Origin: Firm-04 sp045642925
GTDB taxonomy: Bacteria; Bacillota; Clostridia; Oscillospirales; Ruminococcaceae
Reading direction: 5' to 3'
Assembly: GCA_045642925.1 (NCBI GenBank)
Contig: JAZUJW010000093.1
Coordinates: 1-64,000, forward strand
DNA: 64,000 nt
Both the position numbers and the translations under genes were made by a program. Below, in pieces: positions 1 to 8,799 of the stretch (position 1 is its first letter; each line of letters opens with the position of its first letter). The notes below the pieces were generated by a model. That model had not been told where the DNA came from, ran no database searches, and saw nothing but the letters and a program-made list of their open reading frames with translations.

Positions 1-2
1 GA

Positions 3-231
3 CCAGTCAGATTTTTCGTCAGATTGTACAGAAATGATGCCGCTGGGCTGACGCCCGGCAAAGAATTTCTGTGCAAGATGGCGGAAAATCTGCAAGTAGA
101 TGTGCCACCAAGCCGTTAGGCGTGCTTTGTGCGGTGTTGCCCTAGGAAAACTGCCCGAAGATCTGAGCACCAAAATGCTTGAAAAATACTCTGCCGAGCA
201 GAAAGAGCTTTCCGCTTTTTGTAATGCTTGA
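3..231 (+). pseudogene. C-terminal remnant of an unidentified gene, probably frameshifted
   Basis: Two overlapping open segments read on the plus strand. Frame 3 is open from the window edge to a TAG at 117-119. Frame 1 is open from about 100 to the TGA at 229-231 and ends in a charged helix-like tail (KLPEDLSTKMLEKYSAEQ). Joined at about 115-120 by one base shift they give a single plausible C-terminus, so this looks like one gene broken by a frameshift or a base error. The 3' end is convergent with the phosphomutase gene, three bases away. I do not recognise the family. Confidence 0.3.
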
Positions 232-233
232 GA

Positions 234-1778
234 TTACTGGACACGCAGTCCAAAACTATCGATGAACGGCTGGATCCGTTTCAGGATGCGTTCACTGCCG
301 CCTTGGGTTTTGGATTCAATATTGACAGGAATGACAGGGTCATGTAAAGATGCCCGCATCAGAAGCCATCCCTGTTCTTCGTCATCCTCGAAAGATACCC
401 GTATGCCCTCATAGTTCGGTGTGACAATATGGAACAGCGGTTCTTTTTCAGAAAACGTCCTGAATGCATTCAAAATCGTCTGACTGTAGGATCTGAAATC
501 CGGTGCATCCGCAATGGAATACCGTTTTTCAATGGCTTCAGCCGGTTGCTTCAAGTCTGCGATCAAAGAGGAGAGTTCTTTCCCTTGTGCTTTCATCAGT
601 GCTAGACGGCAGATGATCATGATGCTGAGATATGCGCCGTCATCGGAAAAGAAATTTTCTCTGAATGCACCGTGTCCCGAAGTTTCAATCGCAAGCGGGC
701 AGTCGATGCCTTCTTTGTTCAGCGCAATTGCTTTGTCGATCACGTTTTTGTAGCCTCTCTTGAAGCGGAGATGCTTCATTTCAAGCGTACCTTCGAGAAA
801 TTCGGTCAATTCATCGGAAGTAACCGAATCTGTGACGATCACAGAATGCGGCGCTTCTTCCTTGACAATGACAGCGAGCAGGGCAATGAGAGTATTGCGG
901 TTGACTTCTGTGCCATCAGAAAAAACAACAGCACCGCGGTCACCATCGCAGTCAAAAATCACGCCGAGGTCTGCTTGGGCATTCAATACCGCATCTTTGA
1001 CGGCATCCATTGCCGCAGCATTTTCTGGATTGGGAATATGATTTGGAAATATGCCGTCAGGTTCAAGAAAGACACTGCCTGTTGTGTCTGCACCGAGTGC
1101 TTCGAGGATGCGGTCAGCAAAGAATCCCGCTGCACCGTTGCCTGCATCCACAACAATATGCAGTCCTTTCAGTGGATGTTCATAGTCTTCAGAATGCACT
1201 TTCTGCTTGATGATGCTGCACATATTCTCTGCATAAAGGGAAATCAGGTCGAATGATTCGCGGATACCGATTCGGGTATATGGTTGTTTTGCCATGACCA
1301 GTCCGTCTTCCGTTGCTGTTCCGAATGCATTGGCAATTTCAGAGGCGCGTTTCAGGACATCCGTCAGTTCATCATGTTCCAAACCGCCCTCTTTCGTAAA
1401 AAATTTCATACCGTTGCGATGAAAGGGCAGGTGACTCGCTGTAATCATAATTGCTGCATCAAAGTCGCTTCCTTTCAGGACGGTCGACTGGAACATCGCA
1501 GGCGTAGAAACCATGCCGCAGTCATAAACCGCCGCTTCGCCGAGTCCGACCGCCGCACCATTCAGCAATTCTGTTCCGGTCAGACGGCTGTCACGCCCGA
1601 TTCCGATGCGAAGCTGTGATGGCGATTTGCCAAGTTTGTCAGAAAGAAAACCAATGAAAGCGGCTGCAATAAAACCTGCAATATCGGGTGTGAGCGTACG
1701 CTTTTCATTTCCATGCGCGATTGCCGCACCACGCACATCATTTCCGTTTTGCAGGGTATCAAAGATTCGATGGAACAT
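234..1778 (-). CDS. Phosphomannomutase/phosphoglucomutase family protein
   Basis: A 514-residue alpha-D-phosphohexomutase that interconverts hexose 1- and 6-phosphates for nucleotide-sugar and polysaccharide synthesis in the cytoplasm. Visible motifs are the phosphoserine loop TASHLP (113-118, active Ser115), the metal loop DCDGDRG (Asp276, Asp278, Asp280) and the sugar-binding loop ETSGHGAF (365-372). The N-terminal NDVRG resembles the family DIRG motif. Length is close to the usual 450-550. The start has a GGAGG ribosome site 8 bases upstream. It is a single-gene unit, convergent with the fragment at the left edge. The substrate (mannose or glucose phosphate) cannot be decided from sequence alone. 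The loop has TASHLP where TASHNP is usual. Confidence 0.9.
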   Translation of the reverse strand: MFHRIFDTLQNGNDVRGAAIAHGNEKRTLTPDIAGFIAAAFIGFLSDKLGKSPSQLRIGIGRDSRLTGTELLNGAAVGLGEAAVYDCGMVSTPAMFQSTVLKGSDFDAAIMITASHLPFHRNGMKFFTKEGGLEHDELTDVLKRASEIANAFGTATEDGLVMAKQPYTRIGIRESFDLISLYAENMCSIIKQKVHSEDYEHPLKGLHIVVDAGNGAAGFFADRILEALGADTTGSVFLEPDGIFPNHIPNPENAAAMDAVKDAVLNAQADLGVIFDCDGDRGAVVFSDGTEVNRNTLIALLAVIVKEEAPHSVIVTDSVTSDELTEFLEGTLEMKHLRFKRGYKNVIDKAIALNKEGIDCPLAIETSGHGAFRENFFSDDGAYLSIMIICRLALMKAQGKELSSLIADLKQPAEAIEKRYSIADAPDFRSYSQTILNAFRTFSEKEPLFHIVTPNYEGIRVSFEDDEEQGWLLMRASLHDPVIPVNIESKTQGGSERILKRIQPFIDSFGLRVQ

Positions 1779-1948
1779 ATTTAACCTCCGTATTAATCAA
1801 AAGAAAATCTACAACGATATTCTAGCACAATCAACCTCTGATTTCTAGTAAAAGATTGCTGAAAAATGTTGGAAATTGCCAGATATTGTCAATTGCATCC
1901 TGATTGTTAAAAAAGCGTTTCGAATGAACATATTGTCTTTGCGCGTTC

Positions 1949-1968
1949 ATTCACATGAATATGTGAAT
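1949..1968. promoter_or_regulatory. Perfect inverted repeat upstream of a promoter (operator candidate)
   Basis: ATTCACAT, four bases, then ATGTGAAT. It lies 8 bases upstream of the -35 box at 1977, a typical position for an activator or repressor site. No cognate regulator is identified. Confidence 0.35.
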
Positions 1969-1976
1969 ATGATGTA

Positions 1977-2005
1977 TTGAAATATGCATTGGAATGTGAT
2001 ATAAT
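1977..2005 (+). promoter_or_regulatory. Sigma-A-type promoter for the anti-sigma kinase/phosphatase operon
   Basis: TTGAAA at 1977-1982, 17 bp spacer, TATAAT at 2000-2005. The start codon is 75 bases downstream of the -10 box. Confidence 0.6.
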
Positions 2006-2079
2006 TGTATCAAATATACTTCATAAATATCATGAATGCAGCTTTACAATTCTTCACAATAACATAGAAAGGCAATCAT

Positions 2080-2499
2080 ATGAAACAAATTGCAGTCGAA
2101 GCAAAAACAGAGAATCTGCCACAGGTCTTGCAAATGGTAGAAGATACGCTCAGCAAGTATATGTGTTCTGAAAAATGCAAAATGCAGATTCAGATCGCAG
2201 TCGAAGAAATTTTTGTCAACGTGGCAAGTTATGCCTATCAGACCGATGAAAAACCGCTGACGGTACAATGTGAAATGATGGAACACCCCCTTGCTTTATC
2301 TATCGTTTTTATGGATGCAGGCATTCCGTATAATCCTTTGGAGAAAGCGGCACCTTGTTTGGACGCATCTGTCGAGGAACGGCAAATTGGCGGCTTGGGC
2401 ATTTTCATGGTCAGGCAGATGATGGATGAAATGACATACGAATACAAAGACGGCATGAATATTCTTCGCATTCGGAAACTGATATCGAAAGAAGGGTGA
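2080..2499 (+). CDS. Anti-sigma regulatory factor-type serine/threonine kinase (HATPase_c_2)
   Basis: A 139-residue GHKL-fold ATPase of the RsbW/SpoIIAB class. These bind a sigma factor or phosphorylate an anti-anti-sigma (STAS) protein in partner-switching pathways. The N-box (IAVEEIFVNVASYAY, about 39-53, with Glu and Asn for Mg-ATP) is clear. A DAGIPYNP G1 motif follows at about 87 and a glycine-rich GGLGIFMVR lid near 105. Length is standard. The ATG follows AGAAAGG. The stop lies 4 bases before the start of the large PP2C fusion, so the two are cotranscribed and probably work as a kinase/phosphatase pair. No STAS antagonist or sigma gene is adjacent, so the target is unknown. Confidence 0.88.
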   Translation: MKQIAVEAKTENLPQVLQMVEDTLSKYMCSEKCKMQIQIAVEEIFVNVASYAYQTDEKPLTVQCEMMEHPLALSIVFMDAGIPYNPLEKAAPCLDASVEERQIGGLGIFMVRQMMDEMTYEYKDGMNILRIRKLISKEG

Positions 2500-2503
2500 C
2501 GAT

Positions 2504-5500
2504 ATGACAATCAAAAACGGACGACAAAAGCTTGCAATCATTGGACTGGTATTCATCACGTTTCTTTCTGCAATACAGTATGTCTTTTTACAAAATGTTC
2601 CTGATACTGTTCCGACCTTCGCTTTTCTATGCATTACAAATGTAATCGGCATATTATTGCTTGGTGTTCTGAAATTCGGTACGATACGGCATATCCATCG
2701 CAGTACACTCAAAAAGGGTGCTTTTCTTGCACTGGAACTGACCGGCTTCAATTTTTTCCTATTGCTTGGCTCTCGCGGAATGGAACCCGTCATGATCGCA
2801 AGTGTCGCAAGTTTATATTTTGTGTTTATCACGCCCATGCTGCGGCTTTTGAAGAAGAAAGTGAATTTCTTCTCCAGCGTGGCAACCGTTATTGCGATCA
2901 TCGCTTTGTTCTTATTGTTCGGTGCTGATTGGAGTACGCTGTTTTCTTCCTATCAGGTGATTTATCTGGTCATTGCCGATTTATTCTTTGCGGCATATGT
3001 TGTCAGCGTGCCGATCCTATGCGAACAGGAAGAAACGGCAACATTATCCTTTTCGCAAATGCTATGGAGTGCGGTATTCGGTCTGATCGGCTGGTTCATT
3101 GAATGCGGCGTAAACCATACTCCGCTGACGCTTCCCACAGAACGAAAATTCTGGGTCAGTGCATTTTTCATCGGCTGTTTCATCCGTGTCGCTTACGGCG
3201 TGATTCAGATTTCAGCACAGAAATACGTATCTGCGCTCAAAACATCATTGATATTCTCCTCAGAGATCATGATTACGCTGCTGACGAACCCGATCATGGT
3301 GACACTGTTCCATTCGACACATACACCCATCACCCTTTTTCAGATCATTGGCTGTGTCCTTTTTATCATTGCGATGCTGATGATTGATGAAAATGTGATG
3401 AAGCGCATGGGGTATGATGATTTGGATACTCTGAATGAAACAGGCGCAGATGGCGCTGTCAAAAAGAAAACCTCTGTATCCAAAAAAATGATTGTCACAA
3501 CAATGACGTTTTCAATGGTCACATTGATTCTTTCCATTGCGATTTGTCTGGTTTCCATTCAGATCATCCGTAATTCAGCCGTTGATAATTCTAAGAAACT
3601 GGGTGCGGATGCGTCAGCATCCAGCATGACTGCCATTATGCAGGAACTTGAAAACAGCATGACAAATCTCGCAGCGGATAAGACCTTGCTTGCCGAACAG
3701 AAATTAGCGGCTTATTCCGATGCAGCGATTTACGCAGCCTCTTATGCCGAAACGCTCTGGGCAGACAAGCATTCATATCCTGCAAAAGAAGTGGATATCC
3801 CGCATAAGGAAAATGCAGGCAAATGGACAATGCAGCGAACACTTGCAGGGGAGGAGATCGCTTATGCAGATGTACGCGCAGAGTGTCAGCTTCTTGGCAA
3901 TATGGAGGATGCTTTTGCGCCGATTATTCAGCAGCATGAAAACATTGCAACGATTTACATTGGCACGGAAAATGGACTCATGGTCAGCTACGATCCTTCT
4001 TCGGAGATCGGTGATACAGGCGGAGAGGCATATTACGAATTTCGGGATGCGCAGTGGTATCAGATGGGCAAAAATGCTGCGCAGTATGCCATGACAGACG
4101 CTTATCTGGATTCTTATGGCCGCGGACTGACCATTACCTGTGCAGTCCCTTGTTATGATGCGGAGGGGAATTTTTTCGGCTGTATCGGAATTGATATTTT
4201 AATGAGCGAACTGAATGCTGCCATGGTGAATGATGGAATCATCGAACCATCCCGTGCCATGTTGATGGACGGGGAAGGAAATCTGATTGCGGGCAGAAGT
4301 GAGAACCTTTCCGCCGAACACTTGCGAAATATCCGTGATGCAGAAAGCAACGCCTGCCTACGCCTTGCAGCAGATGAGATCATGACGCAGCGGAACGGCA
4401 TTTATAAAAGCGGCACAGATGAAAGTGCAGTATATATTGCATATGCTACGATTGCAGAACTGGATTGGACAGTTTGTATTACAACGCCTGTTTCATCTGT
4501 TGTCAAGCCTGCCGTGCTGATCAAAGACAGCATTGATGAAAATACCCACCATGTTGTGGAAGTGATCGTCAAGAGTATTTTGACGGTGCTGCAAAGTTAT
4601 CTTGTTGTCAGTGCGCTGATTTTGTTGCTGGTGACCATGCTTGTCGGAAAAGTATCGAAGAAAATCGCGCATCCGCTGAAGGTATTAGAACAGGATGTAC
4701 GACAAATCAGTTCAGGGCATCTCGAACAGAGAACGGTCGTATCAACAAATGATGAAATCGGAAGTCTTGCTGCATCATTTAACCAAATGACAGATTCATT
4801 ACAGCAATATATCCGTGACCTGAAAGAAATGACCGTGAAAGAGGAACGTCTTGCTATGGAATTGTCGGTCGCCCGTGAAATTCAGGCGAGTATGCTCCCG
4901 AAAGATTTTCAGATATATGGCACGCATCATGAATTTTCGCTCTATGCATCCATGATGCCTGCGAAGGCAGTCGGCGGCGACTTTTATGATTTCTTCATGA
5001 CCGATGCCACACATCTTGTATTGGTCATGGCAGATGTATCCGGAAAAGGTGTACCTGCGGCGCTTTTCATGGCAAAAGCCAAGACTGCCCTGAAAATGCG
5101 TGCAATGACAGGCGGTACGCCGTCAGAGATTCTCACAGATTTGAATACACAGATGTGTGAAGGCAATGAAGGTGATATGTTTGTGACCGTCTGGCTGGCA
5201 ATGATTGATTTGCAGACGGGAAGGGGAGTCGCAGCAAATGCCGGACATGAACATCCTGTTCTGCGCAGAGCGAATGGTCAGTATGAACTGGTTCGTTATC
5301 GCCATTCTATTATGATCGGTGCAATGGAAGAAATGCAGTATCAGCAGCATTTCTTTGAACTGCACACAGGGGACAGTCTGTTTGTCTATACGGATGGTGT
5401 TACGGAGGCAACGACGACCGAAGAAAATGTATGGTTTGGAACTGACCGTCTTTTGGAAGCGCTGAACTGCGAGCCAAATGCATCACCGCAAGATGCCATA

Positions 5501-5641
5501 CAGAATGTGTCAGCGGCAATTGAAGCATTTTCCGCAGGTACAGAACAATTTGATGACATTACAATGTTGTGTCTGACGTATCATGGCACAGAAGATACAA
5601 AAATAGCTGGAGAAGCATTTTCATCATCTGACGATGCGTGA
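2504..5641 (+). CDS. DMT-transporter-like / dCache / HAMP / PP2C-type (SpoIIE) phosphatase fusion
   Basis: A 1045-residue membrane protein. Residues 1 to about 297 form about ten hydrophobic segments resembling an EamA/drug-metabolite transporter. A TM at about 330-355 opens a large extracytoplasmic sensor (about 357-700, dCache-like), closed by a TM at about 700-722. A HAMP domain follows (about 719-770), then a SpoIIE/RsbU-type PP2C domain (about 796-1035). The PP2C core shows AVGGDFYDF (about 820), ADVSGKGVPAAL (about 842), YTDGVTEA (about 960) and DDITMLCL (about 1016), all metal-binding signatures. It overlaps no neighbour but starts 4 bases after the anti-sigma kinase, implying it dephosphorylates the shared STAS substrate in response to an external signal. 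The transporter-like N-terminus is the unusual part: ordinary RsbU/SpoIIE-like sensors start with a single TM. Confidence 0.88.
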   Translation: MTIKNGRQKLAIIGLVFITFLSAIQYVFLQNVPDTVPTFAFLCITNVIGILLLGVLKFGTIRHIHRSTLKKGAFLALELTGFNFFLLLGSRGMEPVMIASVASLYFVFITPMLRLLKKKVNFFSSVATVIAIIALFLLFGADWSTLFSSYQVIYLVIADLFFAAYVVSVPILCEQEETATLSFSQMLWSAVFGLIGWFIECGVNHTPLTLPTERKFWVSAFFIGCFIRVAYGVIQISAQKYVSALKTSLIFSSEIMITLLTNPIMVTLFHSTHTPITLFQIIGCVLFIIAMLMIDENVMKRMGYDDLDTLNETGADGAVKKKTSVSKKMIVTTMTFSMVTLILSIAICLVSIQIIRNSAVDNSKKLGADASASSMTAIMQELENSMTNLAADKTLLAEQKLAAYSDAAIYAASYAETLWADKHSYPAKEVDIPHKENAGKWTMQRTLAGEEIAYADVRAECQLLGNMEDAFAPIIQQHENIATIYIGTENGLMVSYDPSSEIGDTGGEAYYEFRDAQWYQMGKNAAQYAMTDAYLDSYGRGLTITCAVPCYDAEGNFFGCIGIDILMSELNAAMVNDGIIEPSRAMLMDGEGNLIAGRSENLSAEHLRNIRDAESNACLRLAADEIMTQRNGIYKSGTDESAVYIAYATIAELDWTVCITTPVSSVVKPAVLIKDSIDENTHHVVEVIVKSILTVLQSYLVVSALILLLVTMLVGKVSKKIAHPLKVLEQDVRQISSGHLEQRTVVSTNDEIGSLAASFNQMTDSLQQYIRDLKEMTVKEERLAMELSVAREIQASMLPKDFQIYGTHHEFSLYASMMPAKAVGGDFYDFFMTDATHLVLVMADVSGKGVPAALFMAKAKTALKMRAMTGGTPSEILTDLNTQMCEGNEGDMFVTVWLAMIDLQTGRGVAANAGHEHPVLRRANGQYELVRYRHSIMIGAMEEMQYQQHFFELHTGDSLFVYTDGVTEATTTEENVWFGTDRLLEALNCEPNASPQDAIQNVSAAIEAFSAGTEQFDDITMLCLTYHGTEDTKIAGEAFSSSDDA

Positions 5642-5651
5642 AGACCGCAAT

Positions 5652-5684
5652 ACGGCGCATTCCATTATGAATGCGCCGCTTTTC
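5652..5684 (+). terminator. Rho-independent terminator after the PP2C fusion
   Basis: Stem CGGCGCATTC/GAATGCGCCG with a 6-base loop, followed by CTTTTCT. Confidence 0.7.
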
Positions 5685-5770
5685 TCTTTCAGACAGATTC
5701 CCTTTCTTTTTGAAACCGAATATCATGGTGGATCAGGTTTGTGAATGGTTTAGAATTAACAAATAAGTCA

Positions 5771-5799
5771 TTGACATTTTGCAATATATGGTTTATAAT
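5771..5799 (+). promoter_or_regulatory. Sigma-A-type promoter for the diguanylate cyclase gene
   Basis: TTGACA at 5771-5776, 17 bp spacer, TATAAT at 5794-5799. Confidence 0.8.
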
Positions 5800-5858
5800 C
5801 TTGTTAAATAGCAATAGCGTTTTATACAATATTTACAGATAGGAGGAAGGCAGTCATT

Positions 5859-5882
5859 TTGATACTGCTGATGATATCATGA
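5859..5882 (+). CDS. Possible 7-codon leader peptide coupled to the cyclase start
   Basis: The strong AGGAGG at 5841-5846 lies 32 bases from the cyclase ATG, too far to serve it directly. A TTG 12 bases downstream opens a 7-codon frame (TTG ATA CTG CTG ATG ATA TCA TGA) whose stop overlaps the cyclase ATG as ATGA. This would allow translational coupling. There is no evidence beyond spacing and overlap. Confidence 0.25.
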   Translation: MILLMIS

Positions 5883-7516
5883 AAAAATCAATTCGAATCA
5901 AAATACATAGATTGCTATTCTTCAGCTTGATTGTGATGTCGTTTTGTATGGTTGCGTTCAATCTGGTTTTGATTTTTCGCACAACAGTTGACCATTCTAC
6001 GATCATGCTTCAGAAAACCTGTGATTCTCAGGCATCAGAATTGAATAATCAATTTAAGCTTGTGGAACAGTCTGTCAAAAACTTGTATTTACTCTCCGAA
6101 CAGTTTCGCCCTTCACTTTCCGAATTGAAAGATGAAAATGTTGCCGCGCAATATGTAGAAAAGTTTCAGGAAATAGCGATTGCGTCTGCTTACAACACCG
6201 ATGGTGCATTGGCAATCTATTATCGAATGAATCCTGAAATTTCCAACAGCGGCAAAACAGGTTTCTTCTGGGTGAAGTCACCCGAAACGCACGAATTTGA
6301 GGAAAATGAAGCAACAGATATCAGTGCATACGACGAGAATGATATAGAACACGTCGGTTGGTATTATCTTCCGATCATGGCTAGGAAAGCGATTTGGATG
6401 GAACCATATTACAATGCAAATATCGGCGTTGAAATGATATCTTATGTCACACCGATTTATGATGTGGAAGGTCTGGTCGGTGTGGTCGGAATTGACGTTG
6501 ATTTCAATAGTTTAATAGAATCCGCAGAAAATATTCATATCTATGAAAGCTGCGGTGCTGTATTATGCAGTCTGAATGATAAAAAAGTATACTTCAATCA
6601 ATCAGCTCTGCTTGGAGATACGATCCCGACTGATATTTTCAATGAAATGGACGTGATGACGCATCCAAAAAAGCTATTGTCAACCAAAATTAATAAAAAC
6701 AACTATTCATATTATTTTGTCACATTAAATAACGACATGAAATACTTGATCTATGCTGAGAAGAATGAGATATTCAATCAGGCAAGAGTCACAATTTTCA
6801 TCAGTTTATTGATTTTTTCTGTGGTGCTGTTCGTGACAATGCTGATTGCCTTTCGTCTGGGCATGAAAATTGTGAATCCAATTGGTCAGATTATTGAAGC
6901 AACGAAGAAATATGCGCAGGGGGATTGGAGTGTCAAGGTGCAATGTGATACGAATGATGAATTACAGCTTCTGACCGAGAATATCTCAATTATGGCAGAT
7001 AAAACGCAATCGTATATCCGATTGATTCAGGATATGGCAAAGAAAGATACGCTGACAGGCCTCCGCAATAAAAATGCTTATCTGCTATATGTCAAAAAAA
7101 TTGAGAATGAACATATTAAGGAAAAAAGAAGATTTGCTGTCGTTGTATTTGATATCAATAATCTGAAAAAAGTCAATGATACGCTTGGACACGAAAAAGG
7201 CGATGAACTCATCATTGCTGCCAGCAAGGCAATCTGCATCGCTTTTGCACACAGCCCTGTTTTCAGAATCGGTGGCGATGAATTGGTTGCGATCATTGAC
7301 GGCGGCGATTATGACGATAAGGACACAATTGTTGCAGATTTTCGTCAGAAAATGAAAGAAGCAAGTGATGTCGGTGACATCATGCGCGTTTGCGTTTCTT
7401 CAGGGATGGCAGTATTTGGCAAAGATGGTTCAACATATGATGAAATCTTTGAAATTGCTGACCAGCGAATGTATCAGAACAAAATTGAATTAAAAAAGGG
7501 CGAAGCGCCAAGATAA
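5879..7516 (+). CDS. dCache-HAMP-GGDEF diguanylate cyclase
   Basis: A 545-residue membrane sensor that should make cyclic di-GMP from two GTP. The order is: N-terminal TM (about 10-32), extracytoplasmic dCache-like domain (about 35-300, with the WYYLPI and VVGIDVDF type motifs of that family), second TM (about 305-328), HAMP (about 330-380) and GGDEF domain (about 390-540). The active-site loop reads RIGGDEL near residue 464, a Leu in place of the final Phe. The Asp in VVVFDINNLKKVND is present. No RxxD inhibitory site precedes the loop. It has its own promoter and no close ribosome site (see the leader peptide entry). The Leu variant may lower or keep activity, so activity is likely but not certain. 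Confidence 0.88.
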   Translation: MKKSIRIKIHRLLFFSLIVMSFCMVAFNLVLIFRTTVDHSTIMLQKTCDSQASELNNQFKLVEQSVKNLYLLSEQFRPSLSELKDENVAAQYVEKFQEIAIASAYNTDGALAIYYRMNPEISNSGKTGFFWVKSPETHEFEENEATDISAYDENDIEHVGWYYLPIMARKAIWMEPYYNANIGVEMISYVTPIYDVEGLVGVVGIDVDFNSLIESAENIHIYESCGAVLCSLNDKKVYFNQSALLGDTIPTDIFNEMDVMTHPKKLLSTKINKNNYSYYFVTLNNDMKYLIYAEKNEIFNQARVTIFISLLIFSVVLFVTMLIAFRLGMKIVNPIGQIIEATKKYAQGDWSVKVQCDTNDELQLLTENISIMADKTQSYIRLIQDMAKKDTLTGLRNKNAYLLYVKKIENEHIKEKRRFAVVVFDINNLKKVNDTLGHEKGDELIIAASKAICIAFAHSPVFRIGGDELVAIIDGGDYDDKDTIVADFRQKMKEASDVGDIMRVCVSSGMAVFGKDGSTYDEIFEIADQRMYQNKIELKKGEAPR

Positions 7517-7549
7517 GTATTTATGGAGCATAGAAAGGCATTGATTATG

Positions 7550-8110
7550 GAATATCTGGACATCGTCAACGAGAACGGACAACCGACAGGAGAAATCGTA
7601 GAGCGCGGAAAAGCACATACCGATGGAATTATGCACCGCACCTCACACGTATGGGTGCTTCGGAAACGGGATGAGCATATTGAACTCCTTCTGCAAAAGC
7701 GATGTGACACAAAGGATTCTTTTCCCGGCTGCTATGATATTTCCAGTGCGGGACATATTCCCGCAGGTGTCGATTACGTACCATCGGCGATACGGGAACT
7801 GAAGGAAGAACTGGGCATTGATGCGTCAGAAAAGGAACTGATTCACTGCGGCGATCGCTTTGTGGTGTGGGATGATGTGTTTCATGGGAAACCGTTCCAT
7901 GACCGTCAGTATTCCAGAGTATTTGCTCTTTGGTGTGACAGCGGCGAAACAGAATTTCAGTTACAGAAAGAAGAAGTTTCTGCTGTGAAATGGATGGAAT
8001 TGGACGAAGTGATTTCTGCTGTACAGGAAAATACCATTCCGCATTGCATTGTTCTAGCGGAACTATTGATGGTCAAGCAGGCGATAGAAAAAGACATTCC
8101 TGAAAAATGA
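7550..8110 (+). CDS. Nudix hydrolase (isopentenyl-diphosphate isomerase-like branch)
   Basis: A 186-residue Nudix-fold protein. The box GHIPAGVDYVPSAIRELKEE is followed by LGI and carries the catalytic REx2EE core. The first conserved Glu of the consensus (GX5E) is Val here, a deviation seen in some members of this branch that I cannot confirm as inactivating. The start at 7550 is preferred because GAAAGG lies 8 bases upstream. An in-frame ATG at 7523 has no ribosome site and would add nine residues. The gene follows the cyclase by 33 bases and may share its transcript. The substrate is unknown; related proteins act on nucleoside or isoprenoid diphosphates. Confidence 0.85.
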   Translation, partial: EYLDIVNENGQPTGEIVERGKAHTDGIMHRTSHVWVLRKRDEHIELLLQKRCDTKDSFPGCYDISSAGHIPAGVDYVPSAIRELKEELGIDASEKELIHCGDRFVVWDDVFHGKPFHDRQYSRVFALWCDSGETEFQLQKEEVSAVKWMELDEVISAVQENTIPHCIVLAELLMVKQAIEKDIPEK

Positions 8111-8120
8111 TAGAAAATCC

Positions 8121-8149
8121 TTGCAATTTCTTGATAGCTGTGTTATACT
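8121..8149 (+). promoter_or_regulatory. Sigma-A-type promoter
   Basis: TTGCAA at 8121-8126, 17 bp spacer, TATACT at 8144-8149, upstream of the small membrane protein at 8182. Confidence 0.7.
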
Positions 8150-8181
8150 GATAGAGTATATAATAGTAGGAGGATAACACA

Positions 8182-8613
8182 ATGGATTTCATTCAAACCA
8201 TTTTTCAAAGTCTGACAGGACTTGTTCTATCGAATGCTGCCGCAGTATTTCTTTTCTCTTGGGGTATTTTTTCTCTGATCCTGCGAAAAAACAGTACAGA
8301 GGACGCTGAAAAACAAAAGTATTTTCGGTCGTTCCTCTTTTCATGGATCGGGTATGCTATATTGACTGCAACGGTCTCAATCGCCTGTAATACTTTCTTT
8401 TCCATTCTGGTGATTCAGGTTTTGCTGATTGGGTGCATTTTTCTGCCCTTGTCCATCTTTTGCAATATCATGAAAAAAAAGCGCAGTGATGATGAAAAGA
8501 AGAAACTTTTCTGGAAGCGGCTCAGTATCCTGTTCCTGATTTTGTTTATTGTTGCCATTCTCTGCATTATCGCCTTCCTGATTATGCTGGCAATCGGGTT
8601 ACAACATATGTAA
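8182..8613 (+). CDS. Small four-helix membrane protein, unknown function
   Basis: A 143-residue protein with hydrophobic segments at about 14-34, 52-72, 73-95 and 115-138, separated by short highly charged loops (NSTEDAEKQKY, KKKRSDDEKKK). AGGAGG precedes the ATG. The third to fourth segment region (FLPLSIFCNIM, then DDEKKK, then RLSILFLILF) is repeated in the next gene, so the two are paralogues over that part. I do not recognise a named family. Confidence 0.65.
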   Translation: MDFIQTIFQSLTGLVLSNAAAVFLFSWGIFSLILRKNSTEDAEKQKYFRSFLFSWIGYAILTATVSIACNTFFSILVIQVLLIGCIFLPLSIFCNIMKKKRSDDEKKKLFWKRLSILFLILFIVAILCIIAFLIMLAIGLQHM

Positions 8614-8639
8614 TCAGATATACGGCAAATGCTTCATGC

Positions 8640-8673
8640 AGCACCGCCTGTAAATAATCAGACGGTGCTTTTC
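8640..8673 (+). terminator. Rho-independent terminator
   Basis: Stem AGCACCG/CGGTGCT with a 16-base loop, followed by TTTTCT. Confidence 0.55.
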
Positions 8674-8799
8674 TGTATGCTTTCCATATCTGCGTCATAC
8701 AAAAAATTTTTTTGCAAGTGTCCAAAAACAGCCTCGACATTCCGTATTCTCTAATATAAGCTTATTTGCGGCACAACCGCATCATGAAGGGCGCTCCTA

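Noticed and set aside
7523..7549. Upstream start for the Nudix gene
   Set aside because: No ribosome site, while the next Met has GAAAGG at good spacing.
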